Origin: Scatophagus argus
Taxonomy: Eukaryota; Chordata; Actinopteri; Scatophagidae
Length of the DNA stretch: 64,000 nt
Reading direction: 5' to 3'
Assembly: GCF_020382885.2 (NCBI RefSeq)
Contig: NC_058502.1
Location: 11,125,950-11,189,949, forward strand
In this document: positions 26,564 to 39,427 of the stretch, one piece after another
Layout of the letters: each line of letters opens with the position of its first letter
Position numbering within the stretch: position 1 is the first letter of the stretch
Notes under the pieces: generated by a model
Databases searched by the model: none
Told to the model about the DNA's origin: nothing
The model's input: only the letters and a program-made list of their open reading frames with translations
Program-made: the position numbers and the translations under genes

Positions 26564-29500
26564 TATTGTCTTAGGAGGTGTAAGCCTTTTACATAAGCCC
26601 CTGCAGCTGTGCGGTCATTAGCGCTGGACTGGGTGATGATTAAGTGCACTAATTGCACTAACATAACACCGACTCGAGTCTTCTCTCAAGCCACATGCTG
26701 TTTGTCCTCGGGTAAAACCGTGTTATAAATGTGGTAATAAAGCCCATATTTTTCAGTAAAACTGCAGAGACGTGTGTGTGTGTGTGTGTGTGTGTGTGGA
26801 AAAATCGAGCTGAGAATCTCCCTGGCTGCCTTCATCATGCCCCTGAGATGGGTAAACAACCCCACCCGGTGGTCAGCGGTTGTTTAATTACAACATCTAT
26901 GTAGCTATCTAATTAACTGGTCAATAAATAGATGAAATCAATATAAACATTGACTTTGAGCATGTTTTTTAGGAGGTCTGGTTCATTTTTTTCTATTTAT
27001 CTGCTTGTTGATTAGTGTAAATATAGTGAAACATAGAATCTTATTTCTCCAAAATAATTAATTTAACATTTTAAGACTTCCTATCGTGAAAAGAAAAGAA
27101 AAACTCTTATTTCATAGCACATTTTGGAAAGGAATATATTATAAATGTCAGTAAAAATGAGAGGATTGCAGTAGCTGCATGCTGTGACCTAAATTATACA
27201 TATTCCTCTAGCACAACATAATTATTCGAAATCATAATTATGTTTTTGCCGTATTTTAGCCATCTAAATTCCGTTCTCTGATAACTCTCAGAAATTCTTG
27301 GAGGTAGAAAACGTCCTAGAGGCAGTCAGCTTCTAACCAATCATGCATTGTCTACCTCATACGCCCAGGAGTTTCCAGCCTGTCCCCCATGACGAGCGCC
27401 GCCCACTCCCTGGTGCTGCTTTCAAAGGCTTCTGTGAAGCTCTGACTTTTTACTTGCATTAACATTGGCTGTGCTTTCACAGTGTATGCCTGTCTCGTCA
27501 TTTGCGGTAAAGTTCTGTTTTACGACAGTCCTAAATGTCAGGGAAAGCAGCACAGGTTCAGCCGGTGGTGCTGTGATATTAGAGGTCATACATTTTCAAA
27601 AACAAGGAAAGCGAAGCTGGTACGTATCACTGCTTACTGAATGTACGTATTTAATGAATTTAAAGCACGACCCGACTAAGTTAACGTTTACTTCTTCTCA
27701 TGTGTCCTTGCGACGCTAACTAAAGTGCTTAGCATCTTAGTTAGCTTGCAAACTACCTGTCTAGCTAGCTGGTTGGCGTTAGTTTGCCAAAGGAGTGGTT
27801 TGTTTTGATCCCTCAAAAAGACCTTTTATTGTCCAGGCTAACTTGACATTTGTTGCTGTGGGCGTTTACATTTGTTTTAATGTCCGGTTTGAGTATTTGT
27901 GTATTCCAGTTTGTAAGTTTAGTTGTATTATCAGTTAGCTTGTTAGCTGCATCGGTTAGCTACTGTTCTGTTTCTCTGTGTGCTAACTATCTAGATGCTA
28001 CATTTACTGCATCTCGATAGGTAGAGTCGGGGTACCGGTACGGGTAGTGTTAGCTTTACAGTAGTATTTTCTTCGACAAAACGGCATAAATGGTCTTAAC
28101 ACCGGCTTGTTAACAGGAATCCCACACTGTCGTGACTTCCCCAATCCCATCTGTCACTGTGACTCACTCAATTTCTGTGATCAGCTAGTTTCAATGTGAC
28201 ACACAAGTTCTGCTTGGCTGTCCGGGAAACGTTAATTTCAATAGACATTTTGACTTTCTGGTAAGTGAGCAACACGCCAGATTGGAACTTGTTTGTGTCA
28301 GCAACAAAATGTTCAACGTTTGCGTTTTTGAATGCACCAAATGCATTGTTATCTCGTCCTTGTATGGACTGGAGATATTTTCCTTATCTTTTCGCAGTTT
28401 TCTTTAAAGGAGTTGTGGCCATGGTATGCCCTGTTTCTGAGCGTTAAATTAACTATGTCAGTCTGTATGTCAGTACACGCTCTAGGGCTGCCGCACCAAA
28501 ATGTACACACATTCCTGTAATGGTTTAGGGTCTGTACTCGCCTACAGAAGTGTCTCTTGTGCTCTTACTGAACATGTACAAAGGCAAAGAGATGAAACTA
28601 ATTGTTATTAATTGATAAGTCCACCTACAAAAAGGAATGGACAGTTATTCTGACAATTGATTAATAATGTAAGTTAATTTAAAGAAAAATTGTCTCATGT
28701 TTACTTACACAGCTATGTTTACTTACACAGCTCCTTAAATGTCAGAGTGTACTGGTTTCATTATCTTAGGTGACAGTACAATGAATACATTTGCGTTGTG
28801 GACTGAGGCAGACATTCTTGGAAGTAGCAGTGGGATTATGATCATATCAAAATCATAATAGACATTTCTGACACTTTATAGACAAATCAGTTAAAAAAAG
28901 GAATAGGCGGCACATTGTTTGATAATCATAATGTCATTGTTAGTTGTTGTGTATGGCTTCCATGGCATATATACAAATGCCACAAGTGCTGACCTGCATT
29001 TTAAGTAGAGTTCCTCTTATCTTGTTCTCACAGCCAGAGCTGATGCAAGACGTTTGGGGTCAATCTCCGCCTGCTTTCAATTTCAGTTTGACACAGTAAG
29101 AACAATAAATATGAACCCTTTATTAAGCTTTGACCGTGTCCTTCATATTAGAATATAACACTGGTAACACTAGTGTTACACTAGTTTTTGTGATGTTTTT
29201 CCTAGAGCTGATGGACTGGTTGCACAGCTGAATTGTTTGCATTCGACAGCAGAAAAGAAACTGGTTTACTTAATAACACTAATGACAGCACAGTTCCTCT
29301 AAGTGGAAGGCAGCAATAATTACAAGTGTGAGTGATGGGAGAGGGGGACTTCACCATGATGCAGCAGAGCTTTTAAAGGAGCAGATGGGGAGACTTAACT
29401 GCAGCAAGGTTTTTTGTTTTTAATAATAATAATTTCACCTGTACAGCTTGATGTCAGCAGTACTTATTTCATATCCTGCAAGAATGTGCAAATAAATAGC

Positions 29501-29885
29501 ATGGTGTTGAAAACCTTGCTATCTAGTGTGTGGTGAGATTTGTAGTGTTCTTTTCCTGTTCTTTGATCAGTAATAATCATTTTGAAATTTATTTAGCTTT
29601 TATGTTTAGACAACATTAAATATTTGATAATCTTAGCTTCATCAAAAAGCATGCACATGTATATTGAGTATATTCCTCAAAGTATAGGAGAAACGGTATG
29701 GTTCTGGTATGTTGGTAATTTTGATCAAGGCCCTGCCCAGAGCTGTTTGTTAATCTAGAACTAATCAATAATGTTTCTGCAGCAGTCTCAAAATGGTACA
29801 GTTGTGTGTATGTGAATCCAGTGTAGATTCTTAACATAGTGTAAATGCCAATTAACGTTTCTGCTTTTAGTCAAGGAAACCCAGG
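26564..29885. other. Divergent promoter region and sfxn3 5' intron
   Basis: The pdzd7 and sfxn3 transcripts point away from each other here. About 27330-27620 is less AT-rich, with CpGs (GACGAGCGCCGCCC), and ends in a possible donor GTACGT at 27620. I infer it as the sfxn3 promoter and untranslated first exon. The rest, to the acceptor AG just before the sfxn3 ATG, shows no coding exon and would be intron 1. A GT microsatellite lies at 26772-26798. Confidence 0.45.
26772..26798. repeat. GT microsatellite
   Basis: Uninterrupted (GT)13 run between the pdzd7 and sfxn3 5' ends. Confidence 0.95.
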
Positions 29886-32800
29886 ATGTCTGGAGAGTTG
29901 TCCCTCAGCATAAACATCAAGGAGCCAAGATGGGACCAAGGCACATTTATGGGGCGTGCCAAACACTTCTTCATGATCACAGATCCCAGGAACGTCCTGC
30001 TGTCCTCTGAGACTCTGGAAGAGGCCCGAGTGATCGTGGAGAACTACAGGTAGAGGGTCAGGAGATAAAGAGGATAATATTCTAATATTGTCGTAATAAG
30101 GCAGTCGTGGATCAGCAGTTAGGGTGTCGGACCCGTAACCGGTGGATCGCTGGTTCGATTCCCCGTCCCGGTGTCCATGGCTGAGGTACCCTTGAGCAAG
30201 GTACCTAACCCCCACTGCTGCACGCGGTCGCCCACTGCCCCGGGTTTGCTGTGTGTGTGTGCACGTCACTTGGGTGGGTTAAATGCAGAGAACAAATTTC
30301 GTTGGAGTGAGTTCCCTCCAATGACAAAATATGTCACTTTCACTTTCACTTTCATTGTGAGAGACTGAGGTGGAATGTGGCATGAATAGAAATGAGAATT
30401 GATGTGATCTGACCGGGTAATGATGTGGCTATTTGTACCGTTACACTGTAATAGTTTCAAACACTTTATAATTAAGAAGGCGTACCCGAGATGTGGGTAA
30501 TGCATTTTTTGTTAATTTGATGTTGCAAACTTGTGTTCCAGTGCAAAACAAATTAAGCAGTGTTTGTATGTGGCTGCATTAAATTTTGTGTAAGCCACTA
30601 AATCATCAACCATTTTCATTGTTCAGAGCTGGGAACGTGAAACCTGGCCTGACAGAGGATGAGCTGTGGAGGGCCAAGTACATCTACGACTCCGCCTTCC
30701 ACCCCGACACTGGGGAGAAGATGTTTGTGATTGGCCGGATGTCTGCTCAGGTGCCAATGAACATGTCCATCACAGGCTGCATGCTCACCTTCTACAGGTA
30801 CAGCAGAAGTTTTAGTGTGTATTCCTCACACCAAACTGAAAATCAAACTAAAACAGAGAAAATATAAGACATAGAAGAATGAAAATGTGTATGTAGTCTG
30901 CGAATGTGCTGAATAAATAAGATACCATATCCATGTGGTTTCAAATGTAACCTTAATACAGCATGAAAGCAGATATTTTAATCCCCGCACAGAGTGAAAA
31001 TCCTCTTAAAGAGTGAAAAATATCACTTTCACTACAGGACAGTGAAATCAGATGATGAAACAAGAAATTGATGAACAGGACAAAGTAAATTGATTACAGT
31101 TTACAATGTTGATGTGAATGTGATTAGTAGTCTACTACAATGTCAGTTTAGCAAACTACCACTGGAGGGCAGACAAAGTCTGAAATTTCATTTCAATTTC
31201 ATCAATTCAAATTCAAATTCAACACACAGTAGCTTTAAGTTCCAAAATAGTCCCAACAAACAAATACAAAAATAAAGACATTAAATTATGCATGCAAAGA
31301 AGGACTGTATAATATCAAGGGTGTTAAGGTGAATGGTTTAAATAAAGGGCAGAAAACATCAAACGTCCTTAGCCGCATGCTCCCCTACACAAACTGATGT
31401 ATTGATCTTTTACAAGAACAGCTTTAATTAAAACTAAACTGCTGGGTTGACTGATAAAGTAGAGCAGTACTTGTAAATGGACTATCTGCAGACAGTTACA
31501 ACTGAGTCATTTGTTAGGGTGCTTTTGGTAAATGTGCTCAGTGACACTCTTTACATGGTAACAAACTCTGGCTCCGTATATATTTCTCTTTTATATGATC
31601 TTGAAGAACCTCTGAGGGCCGAACATCATCCAAATAAAAGGGAATTGCATATGGAGCCAGAGGGCATAAAAACCTGTTTTTCATACTCTCAAGTCTGCTT
31701 CCACTGATCATCACTCCACTACAACCCTTGGTGTGTCTTAACTGTACTATTATGTAGTTTTGACTTCTTATCAAACAGTTTTAACAAACAGTGTCAAATA
31801 TTATAGCTTGTACTGGACTCTCGGTGAAAACTCGTGTCTTCAAAACACACTGATGTCGATCCTTCCTGTTCTCAGGACTACTCCGGCAGTGGTGTTCTGG
31901 CAGTGGGTTAACCAGTCATTCAACGCTGTCGTCAACTACACCAACCGCAGCGGGGATGCTCCCATTACCGTGAAGTAGGGAGGACTTCTCACTTGACTTC
32001 CACTCTAGATCATTCCTGCCCTCCCTCTAAACTAATGTCTCTGAGGAGGCTGTGGGAGCTGCTGTCCTCTCTCTGTCTCCTCAACCCTCACAGCGGTATT
32101 ACGTTCCACTGTTAAGCATGTTCAGCCCCATGTCACCATGCACTCATGCTGACATAGGTTATATGCCCCCAGTTGATGTCAGTTCAGTGTGTACATTTGC
32201 CTACTTTTTCCATTGTACGACAAAATGCATTGTTCAGATGCTGCAGAAATGCATCAAATGCATGCTTTTATGAAGAGGAGAGTTGCCTTCATAACGTGGA
32301 AATGCATATCTGTGAAAAGCATGTCATTGAGGATGAATGTCGTACTCTTTATCGCTGCCTTATTATATTTAAGGAAGTTCCTGTTTTTTTACCTTTACAT
32401 ATTCATAGTACATAGCGTGAATTTGCACTCTTCCTGAGACAACTCTACTTTGAAATATCTCACTTTTGTGTACTTGATAGATACTCAGCCACATGTGCTG
32501 TAGCATAAGTCAGCTATATGTGGTTTGTGAAAATGTAGCTAAAAGGATGTGGGTGAAGAATGTGTGTTTTGTGTCTGAACCATCTGTCTCTTCACAGTCA
32601 GCTTGGTGTAGCCTATGTTAGTGCCACTACTGGAGCTGTAGTCACTGCCCTCGGACTCAAGTCTCTGGCTACGGTAATGCCTGCCCTTCATGTGAAACAG
32701 ATCAAGTAACATGAAGTAACTCAGATACAGACGAACTGATAAGTAGGTTGCCTGAATGTGTCTCTGATTCTGTCCAATCTTTGCAGCGTCTCCCTCCAAT

Positions 32801-34911
32801 CGTCAGCCGGTTTGTCCCCTTTGCTGCTGTTGCTGCTGCTAACTGTATCAACATTCCCTTCATGAGACAGAGGTGAAATCTTCAAAAGTAAAAGCCCAAC
32901 ATCTCTTTGTTTGCTCAAGATCTTTAAAGAACTGTGATGACCGCTACAACTGCTCTGTCCACCCCCCCCCCTTCTTCCAGGGAGTTGAAGTATGGTATCC
33001 CTGTGACTGACGAGAATGGGAACAGGTTAGGAGAGTCTGCCTTGGCTGCAAAGCAGGCCATCATGCAGGTGGTGGTGTCGAGGATTGGCATGGCAGTGCC
33101 GGCGATGGGTAATGTCAACATTATATCAGCTGGTTGGTTAAAGTGGCCAGAATCATTATTTTTAATTCAACATATCAAATGACAACTTGCAAAGCATGTC
33201 AAAATAGGTCACTGGTGTTGCTGAACCTGCAAAGAATTATCACCCGATTCTGCAACTCCGCTCGGCTTATATTAAGTTTCAGCTCATTTTTAAACTGTCT
33301 GTCCCTCAACTTTATTGTTCTCACTCACTCTCACTGAGCTAATATTGCTGTTTTCAGCTGCAAAAGCCAGCTGTTTTTAGTGAAAAGGCTCTGAAACCCT
33401 ACAGTACGTTACCCGCTCAGTAGTAAAACAGCACAGAAACACAGTTAGGGACCAGCTGGTGAACTCAGTGGAGCGTTTAGCAGCTGAAGAGCCAGATAGA
33501 CCAAAAACAGGGCTAAAAGAAAGTGAAAAGTAGAGGAAATTCAATATTGTGTGAATGATAATATTTCTCTATAACTTCTGGCTGTGTAAATAAGAAGCTA
33601 TTTACTTTTAAGTTCACCATATCAACTTCAAAGGAAACATCCCAACACTAACTTCAGCTTCATAAGTCAGTTTTTACTCCTACAGTATTTCATTTTGAAG
33701 AACAAATACATGAATGTAAAGATTAATAAATACATAAAACATTTCACAAAATATGTAAAATGATAAACAACCCCCCACTCCAAACATTCAATGAGACATA
33801 AAATAATTTCTTTCCTTGCTGTAAGTTAATTTTGTCTTTTTTTCTAACTTTGGTGTATTTTTCTGTTTTGTAGCCATTCCACCTGTTATAATGAATGCTC
33901 TGGAGCAGAGAGCTTTCATGAAGGTAAGCAGACTGTGAGCAGGACTGTCATGCTGTTGTTTGTTTAGTCTTATTTACTGGGTCTACTCGTGTTTCGTTGT
34001 TTCATGAGTCCTGTCATATTCCTCATGTTACACATACATTTACTACTTATTTCTCTGCAGAGAAACTTGTCAGATTTCTGAAAATTCTCTGTATTGGCTT
34101 CTTGTTTGTTTTTTGTTTGATTTTAACACATTTAAAGCCCACTTGGGTCTTCAGCTACACTAAATAACAGAAATGTGTTAAAAAGAAAAGGCCCTCTGAC
34201 TATCGAACAACCTGCCTGAGGAGATGACGTTTGCAGAATCTGCGACTTCTTTTAAGCTGCTTCTTAAAATGCACTTTTATGGATTTGCATTTATGTGACT
34301 TTTTTCTTTTATTCTTTTGTTTGGCCTGAGTGCTTGGCTTTTTGTTATATCATCCTCCTGTGCATCCTGGTTTTGCTTTGTCTGTCACAGCAATAAGTGA
34401 ACTCTGTTTTCCAAGATTCTGTGTAAATGCGGTCGTTATTATTATCATCATTATTATTATTATTATTATTAGTCTGCCTGATTCATTGCAGTTCTGCCTT
34501 CTCTGACTTTGTCTCCCTGTAGCGATTCCCAATTCTAAACGCTCCGGTCCAAGTGGGGCTTGTCGGTCTGTGGTAAGTAAACACCTACTGCGATTTTTAT
34601 ATATTTTTTTTAATGAATTTGCAAGTGTTTGAATAAGCGACACCATCTAAAAACATCCCTCTCTACCTCTCGTTTTTAGCCTGGTGTTTGCAACGCCTCT
34701 GTGCTGCGCCCTCTTCCCACAGAAAAGGTACAAACAACACTGTTCTTAGAGAAGGGAGGTTATATCTGTTCATTAAGTGTTAGCATTTTTTAAAACTCAA
34801 CCATCTCTTTGTAGCTCTATGAGTGTGAGCAGGCTGGAAGCAGATCTGCAGGAGAGGATACGACAGACCAGTCCTAACACCACCACTGTCTACTTCAACA
34901 AAGGCCTGTAG
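29886..34911 (+). CDS. sfxn3: Sideroflexin 3, mitochondrial serine carrier
   Basis: Coding exons: 29886-30049, 30627-30797, 31876-31974, 32598-32673, 32787-32872, 32981-33108, 33874-33923, 34523-34572, 34680-34727, 34815-34911. They total 969 nt (322 aa), in phase throughout and matching the usual sideroflexin length. Family marks: [19 protein letters not shown] near the start, the signature HPDTGEKM (about residue 85), [56 protein letters not shown] and the C-terminus YFNKGL. Sideroflexins are multi-pass inner-mitochondrial-membrane proteins without a cleaved presequence; SFXN1 and SFXN3 import serine for one-carbon metabolism. The choice of SFXN3 over SFXN1 rests mainly on synteny with lzts2 and pdzd7. 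The start lies in a clear family N-terminus (MSGELSLSI). Intron 1 carries a SINE, intron 7 a LINE end. Confidence 0.94.
30098..30355 (+). repeat. tRNA-derived SINE in sfxn3 intron
   Basis: The head GGCAGTCGTGGATCAGCAGT followed by TAGGGTGTCGG and the intact B box GGTTCGATTCCCC are tRNA-like. The body shows TACCCTTGAGCAAGGTACCT and AACCCCCACTGC, then GGGTTAAATGCAGAGAACAA, and a (TTTCAC)n-like tail near 30335-30355. It is related to the copies at 18031 and 24844, but the head differs, so it is probably a different subfamily. Confidence 0.8.
33390..33680 (+). repeat. Dispersed fish repeat fragment
   Basis: GCTGGTGAACTCAGTGGAGC, GTTTAGCAGCTGAAGAGCCA and GACCAAAAACAGGGCTAAAA resemble a repeat frequent in teleost introns. 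It lies in the sfxn3 intron after the exon at 32981-33108. The class is not determined. Confidence 0.4.
34188..34472 (+). repeat. LINE 3'-end fragment ending in an ATT repeat
   Basis: CTGCCTGAGGAGATGACG, CTTCTTTTAAGCTGCTTCTT and AAAATGCACTTTTATGGATT resemble the 3' part of a fish L2-like LINE (coding remnant plus UTR). The copy ends in (ATT)n with interruptions at 34436-34470. It lies in an sfxn3 intron. Confidence 0.55.
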
Positions 34912-37900
34912 GACCAGCCAGCACATCTCACTGCACACAACATACAGACGAGTGTCTACATACTCATATATACAAATCTGGTGTTGTGTGGCCACATGTG
35001 GGAAGGCAAAAAAATTTTTTTCTGTTGTTATGTGTACTGCTACATTTTTTTTTTATTTGATTGCATGGAGTTGCTTCAAGTGTAAGAGTAGAGGATTAAG
35101 TGTTGGGAAAACAAAACACTTTGAGAAGGAAGATTACTGACAGTTCATTCTCTCAGCTGGTGCTCCTTAAAAAAGAAAAACAGACTCCTGAGTTGTTTTT
35201 TTTTCTTTTTTTTTTGATTTTTGTTTTTTTATTATTATTTCGTGGTGTGTTTTCCGTCTTCCTTTATTCAAAACTACCTACAGGGTGGCAAATTCATGAA
35301 GTTTTGTGTTTCACTCCCCAATATTATTCATGTTGCATTCAGGTTCATGTCAGTTTTAAGTCCTAAATTATTTCCAGTTTAGAATGAAGGCTCGTGCTCG
35401 TAAGTGGTGTCTGTATTTGCATCCGAATGTAATCTTTTTTGCCTTGTGTCCCCTCCCAACCACCACCACTTACAGCTCCTTTTTCTTGTGTAGTGACCGT
35501 TAAATTACTCCATTATACTCCAGTTCAGTATTTCAAACTAGTATACACTTGTTGTAGTGTGTTACGTTTTTTTCCCACCGTACAGTAATACTGGAAAAAC
35601 CAGTGTGTTAATTAGCTCAGCCAGTTCAGCAATTGAAAAATAGCTTCTTTTGTTGTATTTCTTTTTAACAGGTGCAACTTCTCACTCTCTTCATCTCTCC
35701 TGTAAGTGTACTTATGCCCCTTCCTGTTCATAGACCTGGTTATGAGGTACTAGATACATGTGGCAAAGAAAGAAAATATGTAAAAGAATTATATTGCAAA
35801 AGCTCACAAACCACAGTCTTAGCTTACATCAGTGAACACTGGTGAGGGTGACTTAGTGGTTTCCCATTTTGTTGTTGTTTTTTTAATGCCTTTAATCATA
35901 TGAAATCACTCTCTGAACTTGTGCTGTGGCATATTAATTGAATTCGTGGTTCACGTGGTCGTACTTGTTTGGTGGCTTTTGTCAGGTGGAGGAACATACT
36001 GTGTGGTGTCTACATGTTGTTGCTAAGAGGAAACGCTGTGAATACCATGGACATTCATGTGTTTGGATATGCAGAGATATGCAAAGGAGGCACAATAACG
36101 TATCGCTGTCGTCATGTGAAAGTTTTGTAACACAGATTTTGTTGGATGTGAAGCACTCACTTTAATTAAAGGACTGAATGAGCATGCTGGGAGAAGTCAA
36201 AGCTGCTTCATTTCAGTTCCTTAAAGTTTGAGATACAGCGTTTTCATTTGCAGCAGCTAACTATAATGTTGCATGACAGAAATGCGCGCACAGTCTTTGT
36301 TGTTGCATCGTTAAAGTGGACAGTTCGGCTGAGATTGTGCTTTTCTGATAAACTCCATTCACATCGTCAATCCCAAGCTCAGTAGCGTTGGTATACGTGA
36401 GGAAGTATCGGCTGAATTTCACACGATGTCGTGTGTCTTGATGATGTAAGACTAAGTATATTTTTATTGGATATATTTATATGATGCACAATATATAGAA
36501 CACATATGCATGAGGGAATTTAGAGAGTTTAACTTGAAGGTGTGCCTCCGGTAATGAATCCACCAGATGGCCCCACATATGCATCAGAAAACAATGTCAG
36601 CTGCTTATGTAACAGGAATTAGGGAGGTGTGGTGCAAACGAGTGAATGCACCTCTGGCTTTAGGGCTAATGACTTCTCAGACTGGAGGAGTTTTCCTCTA
36701 GTCTGACTGCATATAGTGAACACAGTCAGTTATGTTTCGGTGTTTATGTGAAATAATGTTCGGTGTGTGTGTGTGTGTGTGTGTCGGTCACTTGAGTCAT
36801 CTCTCCATCGAGGATCTGTAGACACTGGAGTGAAGTTGTACAATCTAACATTTAAAGGAAAGTGACTGTGAGTGTTAATGGACTGCAACAGCTGCACAAA
36901 GGTTGCATTTTTATGAATCAACTTCTGTACAGACAGAAATACGCAACGACTGTGTTTATTAAAATTGAAGGGTTTCATTCCAAAGTGCTATTCAGATCAT
37001 TTTTGAAAAATGTTGCCACCTGAAATTTACCTCTCACATGGATGGATATGAGAGACAACATTTTGATATGGCTCCTTCCTTCTGCATGAAAATGTGGATG
37101 TCTTTGTATTATTTTTAAATGATGGATATCTAATTTTGGAATGACACTCTTCTTTCAATTATCTCTCTATTGCTATTTATTGTATGTTGTGCTTGGGATG
37201 TTTTCCTGCTGAGGTTCAAACTGCACTATATAATCTTTTGCTGTGCTACTGTAGGAGCTGGCTGGAGCTTGTTTGTTGCTATTTAAAAGAAGCCTTTTGA
37301 AGTGAATATAAAAGATTGTATTTGTGTATGATGCAGAATAATGTTAAATGAACTATGGTCATGTTACTGCTAATTCATAATTCATTGATTGTCTGACAGC
37401 TTTCGTTGTGCAAAACCAGGTAGATTAATTTCAGCTTTTTTTCCTTTTGTGTTTTATCTCTTTGAGTTGTGGCACAAAGGTTTCAAGAACAAAACTGGAG
37501 GGTTTCAGGTGGCATTTTAACACATTTGTTAACATGTATCTCAGCTTGCGACAGTACTGTACCACCATAACATGTTGCACCCATAGATTTAGCCAAAGAT
37601 GAGACGGGTATGAATTGTACAGGACTGGGGAGAAGAAGTGTGTTGCTTTTCATTTCAGCTTTATCATATGGACCTTTTGCCAGGCTTTCCTCATGTAGTT
37701 GTTTTTTTTTGTTTGTTTGTTTTTAACACTCAACAGCACACCAAATTTTTTCAAGAATGTGACAAAATATTGACATTAACACACAGATAACATATTGAAG
37801 GTAAATCCCAACATTTTAGTTAAGTTAAACTTGACACCAGGGGAATCTGATGCTCTTGTTGAAAACTCGCTAATGTACACATGTATAATGTATGTAAAGA

Positions 37901-38630
37901 CAGTCTCTGTTATTGTAACACTCCATTGATGTTGGTTATTTCACGTACATGTAACATACATACAGGCAGTCCTGTCAGCATTGGTGCACAGTGTTTTCTC
38001 CCCCTATTTTGTATTGTGTCGAAATATATTTCCTTGATGTGAAATGTATTTTACTCAGCAATAGAGCAATAGAATTAAATATGTAACAGTAACAACCAAA
38101 CCTGCCACTTTAATGTGATGCCACAAATCTAATATCGAGCTGCTCTGGAAGAAAGTCCAGAAAATGAACTTGAAGTAAGTATTACAGTAACGCAGTACTG
38201 ATCTGTTAAGGCTTTTTAGTTCGACAGCCAGGAAAACACGAGACAATTAGATAAAGCCAGTATTCCACTGGCAAACACAATCTGAATTGTTATATGGTCA
38301 GTTTTCACCACAGACATAAAAAGGAACCACAGCTTTAAAATACAAATCTGCCTTATACATGTACAGTAAGTCTAATAGTTGGTTTAGATTAAATAATTCA
38401 CATTTACACTTAAAATATGTTTGGACCCATCCCTGGCTTTCATCAGAAAATGAGACTAGAAAAAATGTAATGTAATGTAAAAAATGTCTTTTGTTTGAAG
38501 GTTTTTTAAGCAGAGGTATCTTAATGCTGTAACCCATCCAAATCTTTTAGAGTGCAGTTTTTTTACATTGTTGCCCCAACATACAGATGAAATGAAAAAA
38601 CAACAACAAAAACCCCCCCACAGGATCACA
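34912..38630. other. sfxn3 3' UTR and spacer to prxl2a
   Basis: No coding exon is visible. A likely sfxn3 poly(A) signal ATTAAA is at 36165-36170; 3' sequence could extend further, since AT-rich sequence continues to about 38000. A GT run is at 36763-36784. The two flanking genes are tail-to-tail here. Confidence 0.45.
36165..36170 (+). terminator. Candidate poly(A) signal of sfxn3
   Basis: ATTAAA about 1.25 kb after the sfxn3 stop, followed by a TG-rich stretch. No AATAAA was found nearer the gene. Confidence 0.35.
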
Positions 38631-38652
38631 GTGACGATAGGGGGATGAGGTC

Positions 38653-38658
38653 TTTATT
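38653..38658 (-). terminator. Poly(A) signal of the first selenoprotein U gene
   Basis: AATAAA on the minus strand, about 140 nt beyond the 3' edge of the SECIS element. It places the SECIS inside an 800-nt 3' UTR. Confidence 0.6.
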
Positions 38659-38700
38659 ATTTTCTGCAGCAGGTATCCACGTGTACAGGTATACACAATC

Positions 38701-38739
38701 TCTCTCTCTCACTCACTCACACACACACACACACACACA
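38701..38739. repeat. CT/CACT/CA microsatellite
   Basis: (TC)n, then CACTCACTCAC, then (CA)n inside the 3' UTR of the first selenoprotein gene, between its SECIS and its poly(A) signal. Confidence 0.9.
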
Positions 38740-38796
38740 GTCTCCACCTGCTTCAGGCACCACAAACGCTCCTCAACATGGTGACTGTAGCTGAGC

Positions 38797-38870
38797 CTGT
38801 ATGTGTTTGAACATCAAACCTGTTCCTCTCAAAGTTGAGTTTAGAGTCAGGTTGTCATTATCACACACAG
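38797..38870 (-). promoter_or_regulatory. prxl2a: SECIS element of prxl2a (selenoprotein U1)
   Basis: Read on the minus strand, the core is ATGA (38855-38858), twelve bases, AAA, then TGAT (38813-38816). The stem after ATGA pairs AACCTG with CAGGTT. The basal stem pairs CTGTGTGT with ACACATACAG, with one G-U pair. CTCA/TGAG in the apical loop can form the extra mini-helix of a type II SECIS. It lies 570 nt downstream of the stop of a gene with an in-frame TGA, so it should direct selenocysteine insertion through SBP2 and EFSec. Confidence 0.85.
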
Positions 38871-39427
38871 AGAGAACACACACACATATCTGCCATGTTG
38901 AAGGCACATTTAGGCGCCTGACCAGGAAAGCAAATGGAGACAACGCATATGAACGATATTGAAAATGTACCACTGAAAGACAGAGTTAACAGAATAATCA
39001 AATGTTGTAAAACCAGCAGAAGCCTTTCTTCTCGAAAGGTAAGATTTCAAGTCATCTCAAATTTTATGAACCTGAATGAAAAATGCTGCCTTGAAGTCCC
39101 TTTCTATCTGTTTTTAATACCCGTCTCAAATAAAATAAAATAAAAAAAAAAAAACAGCTTCTGGGTGTCTGCAGGGGTCAGAGGAAAAATCATCAACAAG
39201 TCCTGTAATAATATTGCGTGCATTCTGCATTTCACAGCACGACTTTTGTACCCAGCAGTAAATTAATGTGCAAAAGACAGACAATATTGTGATATTAGAC
39301 AACGCAAGCAGACTTAAATGTAATTATCAGACTTTGACTACAACGTGTCAAGTTAAAAATTATTTCTTAATTCTAGTTTTGATCTAAATACATTTTAACT
39401 CGTGCTATGAGCAAAAAAGCAAAACAA

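Noticed and set aside
39018-39060. Hairpin with CCTTTC/GAAAGG arms and a nearby ATGA as a SECIS for copy 1
   Set aside because: The AA in the loop and the GA return strand are not in SECIS positions; the element at 38797-38870 fits far better.
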